Origin: Bacteroidota bacterium
GTDB taxonomy: Bacteria > Bacteroidota > Bacteroidia > CAIKAF01
Assembly (NCBI GenBank): GCA_023432985.1
Contig: JAEZEQ010000065.1
Span: 4,354-68,353 of the forward strand
DNA: 64,000 nucleotides
Reading direction: 5' to 3'
Shown here: in pieces, positions 1 to 8,226 of the stretch
Numbering within the stretch: the stretch's first letter is position 1
Layout: each line of letters begins with the position of its first letter
Made by a program: the position numbers and the translations under genes
Notes under the pieces: model-generated
Told to the model about the DNA's origin: nothing
Database searches by the model: none
What the model saw: only the letters and a program-made list of their open reading frames with translations

Positions 1-263
1 GCAAGAGACATTTGATGCGCGTTGGCTATTCGGGCTGTGATGAGTGCGCCTATTAATGTGCCGAGCGCATGCGCCAAAAATGGGAATAAGAAGTGTTGCG
101 GGCCCATGAGGGACATGGCGGCACTTAGTCCCTCCGGGGTCGATAAGTCGCTGCCGGGCGGGGGAGGGATAATATAGCTGCTGATGGCTATAATCGAACC
201 ATTGAGCATAGAACCGATAAAGAGGCCTAATAATACGGCTGCAATAGGACGTAAGATTTTCAT
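1..263 (-). CDS. Membrane protein, C-terminus cut off by window edge
   Basis: The minus-strand frame opens with ATG at 263 and runs without a stop to the left window edge, giving 87 residues. It begins MKILRPIAAVLLGLFIGSML, a hydrophobic segment near the N-terminus. A short proline-rich loop (IIPPPPGSD) follows, then a second hydrophobic stretch (FLFPFLAHALGTLIGALI). The pattern is that of a small polytopic inner-membrane protein. I do not recognise the family and assign no function. It is encoded in the same direction as the WYL regulator ending at 308, with only 44 bases between them, so the two could be co-transcribed. Confidence 0.65.
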   Translation of the reverse strand, partial: MKILRPIAAVLLGLFIGSMLNGSIIAISSYIIPPPPGSDLSTPEGLSAAMSLMGPQHFLFPFLAHALGTLIGALITARIANAHQMSL

Positions 264-307
264 AACGGAGGAATTTAGATTAAAGGTAATGGATTTTTAA
301 AGGAAAA

Positions 308-1234
308 TTAGAGAATAGATTTGACAAGTTCTTTAATTTTATTTTTAATGAGTTTGGGCGAGCGCACTTTTACGTCGGGGATGAAGCGAAGAATATCGGC
401 GTAGAATTCGTTATTGGGTGTGATTTCGAGGGATATGAGGACATTTTTTCCTTGTGCGGAAAGTACTTTTTGGGAGGCATGCAGAGGGTGTGCGAGGATA
501 AAATCGCGTGCAAAACGGGATATTTCAAGTTCTATATGTTGCACATTTTCGGTGGGAGCCGGGAAGAGTCCGTACATAGATGGAGGGAAAGAGAGTTGTT
601 GGATTTTGCGTTTGGGGTCGATGCGCAATCGGAGGGCGGAGGGCTGTTTGATGCGATCGAGGCCATAGACTTTCAGGGCATAATCTTGGTCGAGGTCCTG
701 GGCATAGAGATACCAAATTTGTTTGTATTCTTTGAGCAGAATGGGCCAGACTTTTTTCTCTTGTTCGAGCGGATTTCCGTGTTTTTTATAGAGAAATCGC
801 ACGGGTTTTTGTTTTTGAATTAGAGAGATAAGAAATTCGAGATGTTCTATGCCTTTATTGTGTTGCGATTCGATTTGAATAATGGGGTTAAGAGGCGATT
901 CAATTTGTATTTGGAGGAGGGTGTTTAATTTTTGGATGAGTCCGTCCGTTTCTTTAAAAGCACCATGTTTGCGGTATTTTTCGAGGGTTTGGAAAGCGAG
1001 TTGTATGGCTGTTTTTTCCTTTTTACTGAGGAGGTTAGAAGCTTGCAGGTCGGGTTTAAAGAGTAGGGTATATAATTTGTGTTCGGGTTTGGGTATATGT
1101 GCTCCGGCCTGTCTTGCTTTTTGGAGGCAACGGTAGAAAGTAGCTTCCGACATGCCTAATGTATCGCATATAGCATGCATATCGAGGCCTTGAGGGTGTT
1201 CGTGCAATAATTCGATCAATTCGTTATGTTTCAT
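308..1234 (-). CDS. WYL-domain transcriptional regulator
   Basis: A 308-residue DNA-binding regulator. Residues 1-55 form a helix-turn-helix of the DeoR/HTH_11 kind (LDMHAICDTLGMSEATFYRC). A WYL domain spans about 138-205, containing VRFLYKKHGN with Arg146 and the signature IWYLYA at 173-178. The remainder resembles the WCX C-terminal extension. WYL proteins sense ligands, often nucleotides or nucleic acids, and many control phage-defence loci; that is family knowledge. Its start lies about 45 bases from an inverted repeat (1280-1310) whose second copy lies beyond the restriction operon, so an operator role there is conceivable. The gene faces away from the C10 protease. Its targets cannot be read from the sequence. 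Confidence 0.85.
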   Translation of the reverse strand: MKHNELIELLHEHPQGLDMHAICDTLGMSEATFYRCLQKARQAGAHIPKPEHKLYTLLFKPDLQASNLLSKKEKTAIQLAFQTLEKYRKHGAFKETDGLIQKLNTLLQIQIESPLNPIIQIESQHNKGIEHLEFLISLIQKQKPVRFLYKKHGNPLEQEKKVWPILLKEYKQIWYLYAQDLDQDYALKVYGLDRIKQPSALRLRIDPKRKIQQLSFPPSMYGLFPAPTENVQHIELEISRFARDFILAHPLHASQKVLSAQGKNVLISLEITPNNEFYADILRFIPDVKVRSPKLIKNKIKELVKSIL

Positions 1235-1279
1235 AAAGGTTGATTTAGAAAATGAATATAACGAATATACAAAAATTAT

Positions 1280-1330
1280 ACTCTCACTTTTTGATAGGGA
1301 AATGAGAGTGGGGTAGTTTTACTTTGTGTT
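1280..1330. repeat. Left copy of 51-bp direct repeat with internal inverted repeat
   Basis: The first 32 bases are identical to 15481-15512. The next 19 align without gaps and share the final TTTACTTTGT block, giving 45 matches in 51 positions. Inside it, ACTCTCA and TGAGAGT form a 7-bp inverted repeat 16 bases apart. A short ACAAAAAT block just to the left (1269-1276) recurs left of the other copy with an 8-base length difference. The repeat sits between the divergent WYL and C10 protease genes. It could be a regulator operator and promoter, or one boundary of a mobile segment. Confidence 0.85.
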
Positions 1331-1404
1331 TTGTAGAAATACAAGAAATTTGTCTAAGAATGAGTATATTGAGGGCATAAATTAACCAACAAATCAGTAA
1401 GAAT

Positions 1405-3999
1405 ATGAAAAAAGAATTTTTATTTGTCGTATTGCTGGCGTTGTTCAGCGCAATGACGTATGCGAAACATGTTGATGAACTTACAGCAAAACAAGTAGGC
1501 CAATCGTTTTTAACACATTCAGCAAAAACTTTCAAAAGTTCGATTAAGCTTAACTTGGTTTATAAGACTAGTTCAGCCAATAATCCACTAAGTACAAATT
1601 TACAGCCGCATACATACTTTTATGTGTTCAATGATGGAGCCAGTGGTTTCGTGATTGTGGCTGGAGATGATAATGTTACTCCAATTTTGGGATATTCTTA
1701 TGAAAGTAGTTTTGACCATCAAAATATCCCTCAAAATGTACAAAAATGGCTTGAAGGGTATAAAAGCCAAATTCGTTATGTTATCGAGAACAATATTGTC
1801 GCTACTGAAGAAATTCAACAAGAATGGACAAGCTATGTTAGTGGTGTAGCTCCAGATATTGAAAAAGCCAGTGTCAATCCGCTGATGACAACAAAATGGA
1901 ATCAATCACCTTACTATAATGCTCTTTGTCCGAGCGGAACTGTAACAGGTTGTGTAGCTACGGCTATGGCGCAAATTATGAAATACTGGAATTATCCTGT
2001 AAAAGGTTCGGGTTTTCATTCTTATAACCACCCAAACTATGGTACTCTTTCCGCAAACTTTGGTAGTACAACATATCAATGGGGTTCTATGCCTAATACC
2101 GTTAATAGCTCTAACAACGCAGTTGCTACATTAATGTATCAAGTCGGTGTAAGCGTTGATATGAATTACGGACCTGCCTCAACAGGTGGTAGTGGAGCTT
2201 TTGTTATTTCAGCACAAAGCCCTGTTCAACATTGTTCAGAATATGCTTTAAAAACTTATTTCGGTTACAAAAACACTTTGCAAGGCGTTCAAAGAAGCAA
2301 CTACGGTCAAACTCAATGGTTAAATTTACTAAAAACAGAACTTAATGCAAGCAGACCTATTTTATACGCTGGTTTTGGCACGGGTGGAGGGCACGCATTT
2401 GTATGTGACGGTTACGACAACAATAATTACTTTCATTTTAATTGGGGCTGGGGAGGCTCTTATGACGGATATTTTCAAATTAACGCATTAAATCCAAGTG
2501 GAACAGGAACAGGTGGCGGTAGTGGTGGATATAATAGTGGACACCAAGCTGTAATAGGCATTGAGCCACCAACAGGAGGAGGGTCACAGGCTTATGACTT
2601 ACAGTTGTATTCAAATATTAATATGCCTACTACCCAAGTTTGGTTTACTAACGCTTTCAGTTTGAATGTGGATATCGTTAACTTTGGAGCAGGCAATTTT
2701 TCTGGTCAAATTGGAGCAGCCATTTTTGACCAAAATTTCAACTTTGTAAGTTGGATGGAAGTGAAATCAAATATGACATTAGGTTCAAATCAGCATTACA
2801 CTAATGGTCTTACTTTTAATAATGCAGGGTCAGCGGCTTTTGTTCCTGGGACATATTATGTTGCTCTTTATTACAAAACAACAACAACAAATTGGACTAT
2901 TATTGACAACGGGAATTATAATAATTTGAAACAATTTCAAATCATTTATTCATCCAATATTGAAACAAATTCGGCATTTACCATAACCAACAATGGTGGC
3001 AAACTGATACAAGGTAGTTCTGCTACGGTAAATGTTGATGTGTTAAATACCGGAAGTAGCACTTTTATTGGGCAATATCGTATCAGTCTGTCTAATTTAA
3101 ATGGAACATTTGCTCAAAGCATTCAAATTCTAAACGAAAATAATGGACTTCCTAGTGGATATCATTACACTGGAGGTAATAATTTTACAGGGAATATAAC
3201 TGTTGCTCCGGGGACATATCTTATGGAAGTTGCATACAAAGCACAAGGTTCATCAAACTGGTATTATGCAGGTAGTACAAGCTATTCAAATCCAGTTTAT
3301 GTAGTCGTTGAAGCACCAGGCTTATCACCTGATCAATATGAAGTGAACAATACATTTGGAACAGCATACACATTACCGATTACTTTCTCCGGTAGTACAG
3401 CGATTAAAAACACAATTGGTTCAAATTTCCATTTAGGAACAGATAATGATTACTACAAAATTAACCTGCCAACTGGTTATAATTATACAATAACTGCAAG
3501 AATTCGAGATTCCTATAATAGCGGAAACGGCAATACATATACTGTGGATGCTTTGTTTTCCTATTCAAAAAATGGAGGGGTTACTTGGTCAGAAGCGTAT
3601 GATGATGTTATGCCGGGGAATATTTCTCTATTAAATGGAGGAACTGTTTATTTCCGAGTGGCACCTTATTTTTCTGGAGAAACAGGAACTTATCTACTTG
3701 ATATGACGATAAACAGAGCTTCAACCGTTGGCATTGATGAATTAACAGATAATTCTGAATTAATCAAAGTTTATCCAAATCCTTCAACAGATTTTGTAAA
3801 TGTTGATTTAAGTAATTTTTCAGGAAAGGTAAATTTTATTAATGTAGTAGGAATTAACGGACACCAAATCAGTTCTACAAAAGTCTTGGGAGAAAAAGTT
3901 TTAAAAATTCCACTAAACGGGCTTTCTAGCGGAGTATACTTAATTCAAATATTGGCAGCGCAAGAGATGTTAACTAAGACAATAATTGTAAAGCAATGA
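1405..3999 (+). CDS. Secreted C10-family (streptopain-like) cysteine protease with T9SS type A sorting domain
   Basis: An 864-residue secreted protease. Residues 1-20 are a signal peptide (cleavage after MTYA), and roughly 21-150 look like an inhibitory propeptide. The catalytic domain covers about 151-390. It has the nucleophile Cys183 in VTGCVATAMAQIMKYW, His330 in GGGHAFVCDGYD, and the NWGWGGSYDGYF region around 346-357. Beta-rich domains follow, including a pre-peptidase-like module starting at DQYEVNN. A type A Por-secretion domain closes the protein (KVYPNPSTDFVNV to the C-terminal KTIIVKQ). C10 enzymes such as SpeB and prevotellin degrade host or environmental protein. The stop codon overlaps the next ORF by four bases. 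Base composition resembles the RM operon downstream rather than the flanking housekeeping genes. Confidence 0.93.
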   Translation: MKKEFLFVVLLALFSAMTYAKHVDELTAKQVGQSFLTHSAKTFKSSIKLNLVYKTSSANNPLSTNLQPHTYFYVFNDGASGFVIVAGDDNVTPILGYSYESSFDHQNIPQNVQKWLEGYKSQIRYVIENNIVATEEIQQEWTSYVSGVAPDIEKASVNPLMTTKWNQSPYYNALCPSGTVTGCVATAMAQIMKYWNYPVKGSGFHSYNHPNYGTLSANFGSTTYQWGSMPNTVNSSNNAVATLMYQVGVSVDMNYGPASTGGSGAFVISAQSPVQHCSEYALKTYFGYKNTLQGVQRSNYGQTQWLNLLKTELNASRPILYAGFGTGGGHAFVCDGYDNNNYFHFNWGWGGSYDGYFQINALNPSGTGTGGGSGGYNSGHQAVIGIEPPTGGGSQAYDLQLYSNINMPTTQVWFTNAFSLNVDIVNFGAGNFSGQIGAAIFDQNFNFVSWMEVKSNMTLGSNQHYTNGLTFNNAGSAAFVPGTYYVALYYKTTTTNWTIIDNGNYNNLKQFQIIYSSNIETNSAFTITNNGGKLIQGSSATVNVDVLNTGSSTFIGQYRISLSNLNGTFAQSIQILNENNGLPSGYHYTGGNNFTGNITVAPGTYLMEVAYKAQGSSNWYYAGSTSYSNPVYVVVEAPGLSPDQYEVNNTFGTAYTLPITFSGSTAIKNTIGSNFHLGTDNDYYKINLPTGYNYTITARIRDSYNSGNGNTYTVDALFSYSKNGGVTWSEAYDDVMPGNISLLNGGTVYFRVAPYFSGETGTYLLDMTINRASTVGIDELTDNSELIKVYPNPSTDFVNVDLSNFSGKVNFINVVGINGHQISSTKVLGEKVLKIPLNGLSSGVYLIQILAAQEMLTKTIIVKQ

Positions 4000-4505
4000 G
4001 AGTATTAAATTTTTTAATTTGTTTTGCTTTTGTTGGCTGTAATTCAAGCAGCAAAGTGATAAATACAAACAAGGAAGGAGTAACCTTTGTACCGCAATAC
4101 ACACCAGGGCCGCCAGCCTTAGTTTATAAGACAAAGAAGGATTACTACAATCTTGTTCCTGTTTTGCTTTCCGACGACAAAACAGAAGTTATAGCATACC
4201 CTCACTCAAATGATTTAAAGACAGGAAGCAGTTATCTGCTTCCTACTTCTTTGAATAATGGTTATTTGCTTGACAATAGAGGAATTGGTAAAAATGTAGC
4301 ATTTTTAAAACTCACATACCAAGAATATGCAGAACTAAAAGAAGCCCCCACTGTAGAAGAACTTTATACATATATAATAGACATTGAACCACTAAAAGAA
4401 CTTTTCGACTGTGGTAACAAGGCAGCATTTACAAATATTGAAGAACAACTTAACAGTATAATTGACAAGAATAAATTACCTCAAACGTGCAAGATTATAC
4501 TATAA
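3996..4505 (+). CDS. Lipoprotein coupled to the C10 protease, possible inhibitor
   Basis: This 169-residue protein starts at an ATGA overlap with the protease stop, so translation is probably coupled. It opens with a lipoprotein signal (MRVLNFLICFAFVGC) with Cys15 as the lipidated residue, and the mature part is a single globular domain with no motif I recognise. In streptococci and Bacteroides fragilis, C10 proteases are genetically linked to small dedicated inhibitors, some of them lipoproteins. The position here suggests the same role, but this is inference from context only and I see no sequence similarity I can vouch for. A plain lipoprotein of unknown function is the alternative. Confidence 0.7.
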   Translation: MRVLNFLICFAFVGCNSSSKVINTNKEGVTFVPQYTPGPPALVYKTKKDYYNLVPVLLSDDKTEVIAYPHSNDLKTGSSYLLPTSLNNGYLLDNRGIGKNVAFLKLTYQEYAELKEAPTVEELYTYIIDIEPLKELFDCGNKAAFTNIEEQLNSIIDKNKLPQTCKIIL

Positions 4506-4671
4506 GAAAATAAGACTCCATCTCGGCAGGCTCTTATACAGATTGATTTTGTTTATTATACACTTAAGTTTTTATGATAAATTAATGTTGAAATAGTATA
4601 TAGGTTTTTAACAACTAATATTCCTGTGCAAAGCCAGTCAAAACTTCGGCCCCGATTATTATCCAAGAGAA

Positions 4672-5370
4672 ATGAAAATAGATATTAGCTTTAATGTTTT
4701 TACCGACGCCAATGGTGGCGACCCTGATAGTACAAGTCAGACCCTTCGAACTTATCATACATTATTATGGAGCAAAAGATTGCCAAATGGGAAGTATTTT
4801 GAATTGGATATGAATAAAAAGGGATATTATTTATGGCATAATTCAGAGCTTGGGAACTTTCATTTGGGGAGTGATTCGATAACGCATTCGTATAGAAATC
4901 AGAAAAGGAAACAATGGTTGATCAAACAAATTCCAAATGAGGTAGACGAACTTTTTGATGCCGGTTCAACTATTGGAGCCTTTATTCTTTTTCCTAAAAA
5001 TAAAATAGACAATAAGTTTACAATCAACCAAGCCCGTGGTGTTATTGGCTTAATTGACGACAGGTTTGATTTAACCCTGGAGTGTATTCGGCTTTTTTAC
5101 GATAGGCAAAAGAGCCCACTTTACGACACATTTTCAAGATACAAGGACTTCTTTGATTTATTTGAGACCTTTAGCGGATATGTCGATTATTTTTTGCTGA
5201 ACGATTTACTTGATGCCAATGGAAATATAAAATTTTATATGCCTTTTGATCAATTCAGGACTAAGCCAACATTTCAGAACGTAGACGATTATTTGAAGTA
5301 CAAAAATGGCGTAATGGATTTCATAAAAGCACGCAACAAGCGCATAGACGAGTATGCAAAGTCACTGTAG
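4672..5370 (+). CDS. DUF6994-like protein of unknown function
   Basis: A 232-residue soluble protein without signal peptide or membrane segment. The DPDSTSQTLRTYHTLLWSK and QARGVIGLIDDRFDLTLECI stretches, and the YKDFFDLFETFSGYVDYFLL region, agree with what I remember of the DUF6994 family, which has no known activity. The reading frame stays open upstream of the ATG back to 4612 and encodes a protein-like NFGPDYYPRE just before the methionine. The gene may therefore have lost or displaced its original N-terminus, or it may start at a non-ATG codon. It lies alone between the protease pair and the RM operon, with 166 and 328 non-coding bases on either side. Confidence 0.65.
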   Translation: MKIDISFNVFTDANGGDPDSTSQTLRTYHTLLWSKRLPNGKYFELDMNKKGYYLWHNSELGNFHLGSDSITHSYRNQKRKQWLIKQIPNEVDELFDAGSTIGAFILFPKNKIDNKFTINQARGVIGLIDDRFDLTLECIRLFYDRQKSPLYDTFSRYKDFFDLFETFSGYVDYFLLNDLLDANGNIKFYMPFDQFRTKPTFQNVDDYLKYKNGVMDFIKARNKRIDEYAKSL

Positions 5371-5698
5371 ATAAAATAGATTGTGCGCCAACTACCAATT
5401 TTGGTTAAATTGCTCCAATCTGCTAAATTCGTACAAATTTAGCAAGAGCCTTGAAACCAATCTTATTTTATCTGCCATGTAGTAAATATCCAAAACCTTG
5501 TAAAGGATTTAATCGAATTAAATTTACTTCCAATGTGAATTTTTAAAGGTATAATTATTTATATTATGAGCAGTTTTTATGAAGGCTGCATATGCGGACA
5601 AAGAGAATTTTATAGGAGAGTTAGTATACAAAATGGTGATAATAAGAATTGAAATTGTAATTTAGAAACCTGAAAATAAACGAAAAGACAAATACGAA
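5371..5698. other. Intergenic region ahead of the RM operon, no gene seen
   Basis: These 328 AT-rich bases between the DUF6994-like gene and hsdM contain no convincing ORF. I find no perfect TAnnTTTG promoter box, although the RM operon promoter should lie here. No tRNA, terminator hairpin with a T-run, or repeat was recognised. Confidence 0.5.
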
Positions 5699-7486
5699 AT
5701 GAGCTTAAATACACAATCACTGCAACCCGTTATCAACTTCCTTTGGACAGTTGCGGATGATGTTTTGGTAAATACCTACCAAAAAGGAAAATACAAAGAT
5801 GTTATCCTGCCAATGGTGGTTATTCGCAGACTGGACTTGCTTTTAGAACCCACCAAAGAACAGGTTTTAAAGACTTTCAATGAATACAAATCCAAACTTC
5901 AAAACTTGGACAGCTTGCTGACCAACAGCAAACACGGTTCTGGTTTGGCATTTTACAATACTTCAAAGTTTACTCTGAAAAAACTGCTTGACGACCCGAA
6001 AAATCTGCGGAGCAATTTTGAAAATTACCTGAATGGCTTTTCTGAAAATGTGCAGGACATCATCAAACAATTTAAATTCAGGAATGAAATTGAAACCTTG
6101 GACGAAGCAGACATTCTGTTTTCATTGATTGAAAAATTCTGTTCTCCGAAAGTGGAATTACACCCCGACAAGTTGCCACCCTTGGCAATGGGTTATGTAT
6201 ATGAAGATTTGGTAAGACGATTTAACGAAGAAAACAACGAAGAAGCTGGAGAACACTTTACGCCAAGGGAAATCATTGATTTGATGACGCACCTTGTTTT
6301 CTTGCCGGTGAAAGACAAAATTAAGCAAGGAACTTATTTGATTTACGACCCTTGTGTGGGTAGCGGTGGAATGCTCACCATTGCCAAAAACTTTTTGCTC
6401 AATCCAGACGGACTGATTAAAAGCAATGCCACCGTTCATTTATACGGACAGGAAAGCACGCCTTTCATTTATGCGACTTGCAAAAGCGATATGCTGATAA
6501 AAGGCGAAGACCCCGACAAAATTGCGTATGGCAGCACCTTGAGTGCTTATGGTTTTGACAAAGATTTGAAGTTTGACTTCATGCTTACCAATCCGCCTTA
6601 TGGAAAGACCTGGGCACCTGATAAAAAAGCATTAGGCATTGGCCCCAAAGGTGCCATCATTGACAAACGCTTTATGCTGAAAGGCAGCTACAAAGAAGAA
6701 GCCGTTACCAGCCGTGTGAATGACGGACAGTTGATGTTTGTATTGCACATGCTTAGCAAAATGAAAGATACCGAACTCGGTAGCCGTATTGCCTCGGTTC
6801 ATAATGGTTCGGCTTTGTTTACAGGTGATGCAGGACAAGGCGAAAGCGAAATTCGCAAATACATCATCGAAAACGATTTGTTGGAAGCTATTGTAGCATT
6901 ACCCAACGATATGTTTTACAATACGGGCATTCCAACCTACATTTTCCTTTTTACCAACCGAAAAGCCAAAAACCGAAAAGGCAAAGTGCAATTGATAAAT
7001 GCTACTTCCGAAAAATTTTATTACAAAATGCGGAAGCCATTAGGCAAAAAACGTGTTGAATTTTCATCAGAACATATTCCTGTAATTGAGAAAATGTTTT
7101 TAAATTTTGAAGAAAATGAATACAGCAAAATATTTGATAATGAAGATTTCGGGTATGCACAAATAACAGTGCACCGACCTTTGAAAGACGAGAAAGGCAA
7201 AATTGTAACCGACAGTAAAGGCAAACCAAAGCCCGACCCAAAACTAAAGAACACCGAAAACATTCCGTTGAAAGAAGATATACAGGAATTTTTTGAACGT
7301 GAAGTGCTACCTTTTGCTCCTGATGCTTGGTGGGAAAAGAAAGATACCAAAATTGGCTATGAAATAAACTTTGCCAAATACTTCTATAAACACCAACCTC
7401 CTCGTCCTCTGTCAGAAATTGCCAAAGACATTTTTGCCATTGAGCAGGAAACAGACGGCTTATTAAAGGATATTGTAAAAGGATGA
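5699..7486 (+). CDS. hsdM: Type I restriction-modification DNA methyltransferase subunit
   Basis: A 595-residue N6-adenine methyltransferase. The N-terminal helical HsdM domain (about 10-160) leads into GEHFTPREIIDLM (184-196), the SAM-binding motif I DPCVGSGGML (217-226) and the catalytic motif IV NPPY (298-301). A long C-terminal region with QINFxKYFY-type sequence (EINFAKYFYKH) follows, typical of HsdM proteins of this subtype. With two HsdM and one HsdS it methylates the host target sequence and joins HsdR in the restriction complex. It is the first gene of the operon, separated by 119 bases from the NYN gene. All key motifs look intact. Confidence 0.96.
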   Translation: MSLNTQSLQPVINFLWTVADDVLVNTYQKGKYKDVILPMVVIRRLDLLLEPTKEQVLKTFNEYKSKLQNLDSLLTNSKHGSGLAFYNTSKFTLKKLLDDPKNLRSNFENYLNGFSENVQDIIKQFKFRNEIETLDEADILFSLIEKFCSPKVELHPDKLPPLAMGYVYEDLVRRFNEENNEEAGEHFTPREIIDLMTHLVFLPVKDKIKQGTYLIYDPCVGSGGMLTIAKNFLLNPDGLIKSNATVHLYGQESTPFIYATCKSDMLIKGEDPDKIAYGSTLSAYGFDKDLKFDFMLTNPPYGKTWAPDKKALGIGPKGAIIDKRFMLKGSYKEEAVTSRVNDGQLMFVLHMLSKMKDTELGSRIASVHNGSALFTGDAGQGESEIRKYIIENDLLEAIVALPNDMFYNTGIPTYIFLFTNRKAKNRKGKVQLINATSEKFYYKMRKPLGKKRVEFSSEHIPVIEKMFLNFEENEYSKIFDNEDFGYAQITVHRPLKDEKGKIVTDSKGKPKPDPKLKNTENIPLKEDIQEFFEREVLPFAPDAWWEKKDTKIGYEINFAKYFYKHQPPRPLSEIAKDIFAIEQETDGLLKDIVKG

Positions 7487-7510
7487 TAAATATAAACTAT
7501 TTAAAAGCGA

Positions 7511-7532
7511 AACGCCCCCTTGCTGGAGGCGT
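7511..7532 (+). other. GC-rich hairpin between hsdM and the NYN gene
   Basis: ACGCCCCC and GGAGGCGT pair across a TTGCT loop, 7 of 8 pairs, in otherwise AT-rich sequence 25 bases after the hsdM stop. No T-run follows on the plus strand, so it is not a standard terminator. It could slow transcription, stabilise the upstream mRNA, or be a scar of an inserted element. Confidence 0.45.
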
Positions 7533-7605
7533 CAGACCAAAGATGCTATCTTTAGTGTTGTTCTTGGATGCAAATTTAATGAAATAAAATTTTAATTTCC
7601 AAACG

Positions 7606-8226
7606 ATGTCTGAAAAAAAAGAAAGAGTTGTAGCTTATATCGATGGTTTTAATCTCTATTTTGGCATGAGAGAAGCGGGATTTGACCAGTGCAGATGGTT
7701 GAATGTAAAAGAATTGGTAAGTAGTTTGTTAAAACCTAATCAGGAATTAGTTGGTGTAAAATATTTTACAAGCAGAGTAAGTAATAACCCGGACAAACAA
7801 AAAAGACAATCTACCTATATTGATGCGTTGGAAAGTACAGGAGCGGAAATTTTTTATGGTAATTATCAGGATGGCTCAGAAGAATGTAAACGTTGCGGAC
7901 ATGTTTGGCGCACTGCCAAAGAAAAAATGACGGATGTAAATATTGCCACCGCAATTATAGTAGATGCTTATAAAAACGAATACGACATGGCCATGCTTAT
8001 TTCGGGTGATAGTGATTTAACACCACCCATTAAGGCTGTGCATAGCTTATTTACAGATAAAAGAGTGTTTATAGCTTTTCCTCCCAAACGACACAATAGC
8101 TCTATGGCATTGGTAGCCAAAGGCTCCATGATGATAGGCAGAAAAAAACTGGTAGATGCGCAGTTTGATGATGAAGTCATAAGCAAAACAGGATTCAAAC
8201 TTAAAAGGCCAACGGAATGGAAATAA
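7606..8226 (+). CDS. NYN-domain (PIN-like) putative ribonuclease inside the RM operon
   Basis: A 206-residue protein with an NYN/LabA-type fold. The expected acidic residues are present: Asp13 in YIDGFNLYFG, Asp110 in KMTDVNIA, and Asp135/Asp137 in LISGDSDLTPPI, the set that coordinates metal in PIN-like nucleases. A short CKRCGHVW insert near residues 94-101 could hold part of a metal site. NYN proteins are usually RNases; that is family knowledge, and no substrate can be inferred. The gene runs into hsdS (stop at 8224-8226, with possible hsdS starts at 8217 and 8226), so it is translated with the specificity subunit. Its position between hsdM and hsdS suggests a role in the defence system rather than core metabolism. 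Confidence 0.88.
   Translation: MSEKKERVVAYIDGFNLYFGMREAGFDQCRWLNVKELVSSLLKPNQELVGVKYFTSRVSNNPDKQKRQSTYIDALESTGAEIFYGNYQDGSEECKRCGHVWRTAKEKMTDVNIATAIIVDAYKNEYDMAMLISGDSDLTPPIKAVHSLFTDKRVFIAFPPKRHNSSMALVAKGSMMIGRKKLVDAQFDDEVISKTGFKLKRPTEWK

Noticed and set aside
1321..1360. A second degenerate Cas12a repeat near the left direct repeat (TTTGTAGAAAT and GTCTAAGAA motifs)
   Set aside because: The stem and loop are not conserved and the order is wrong; chance similarity in AT-rich DNA.
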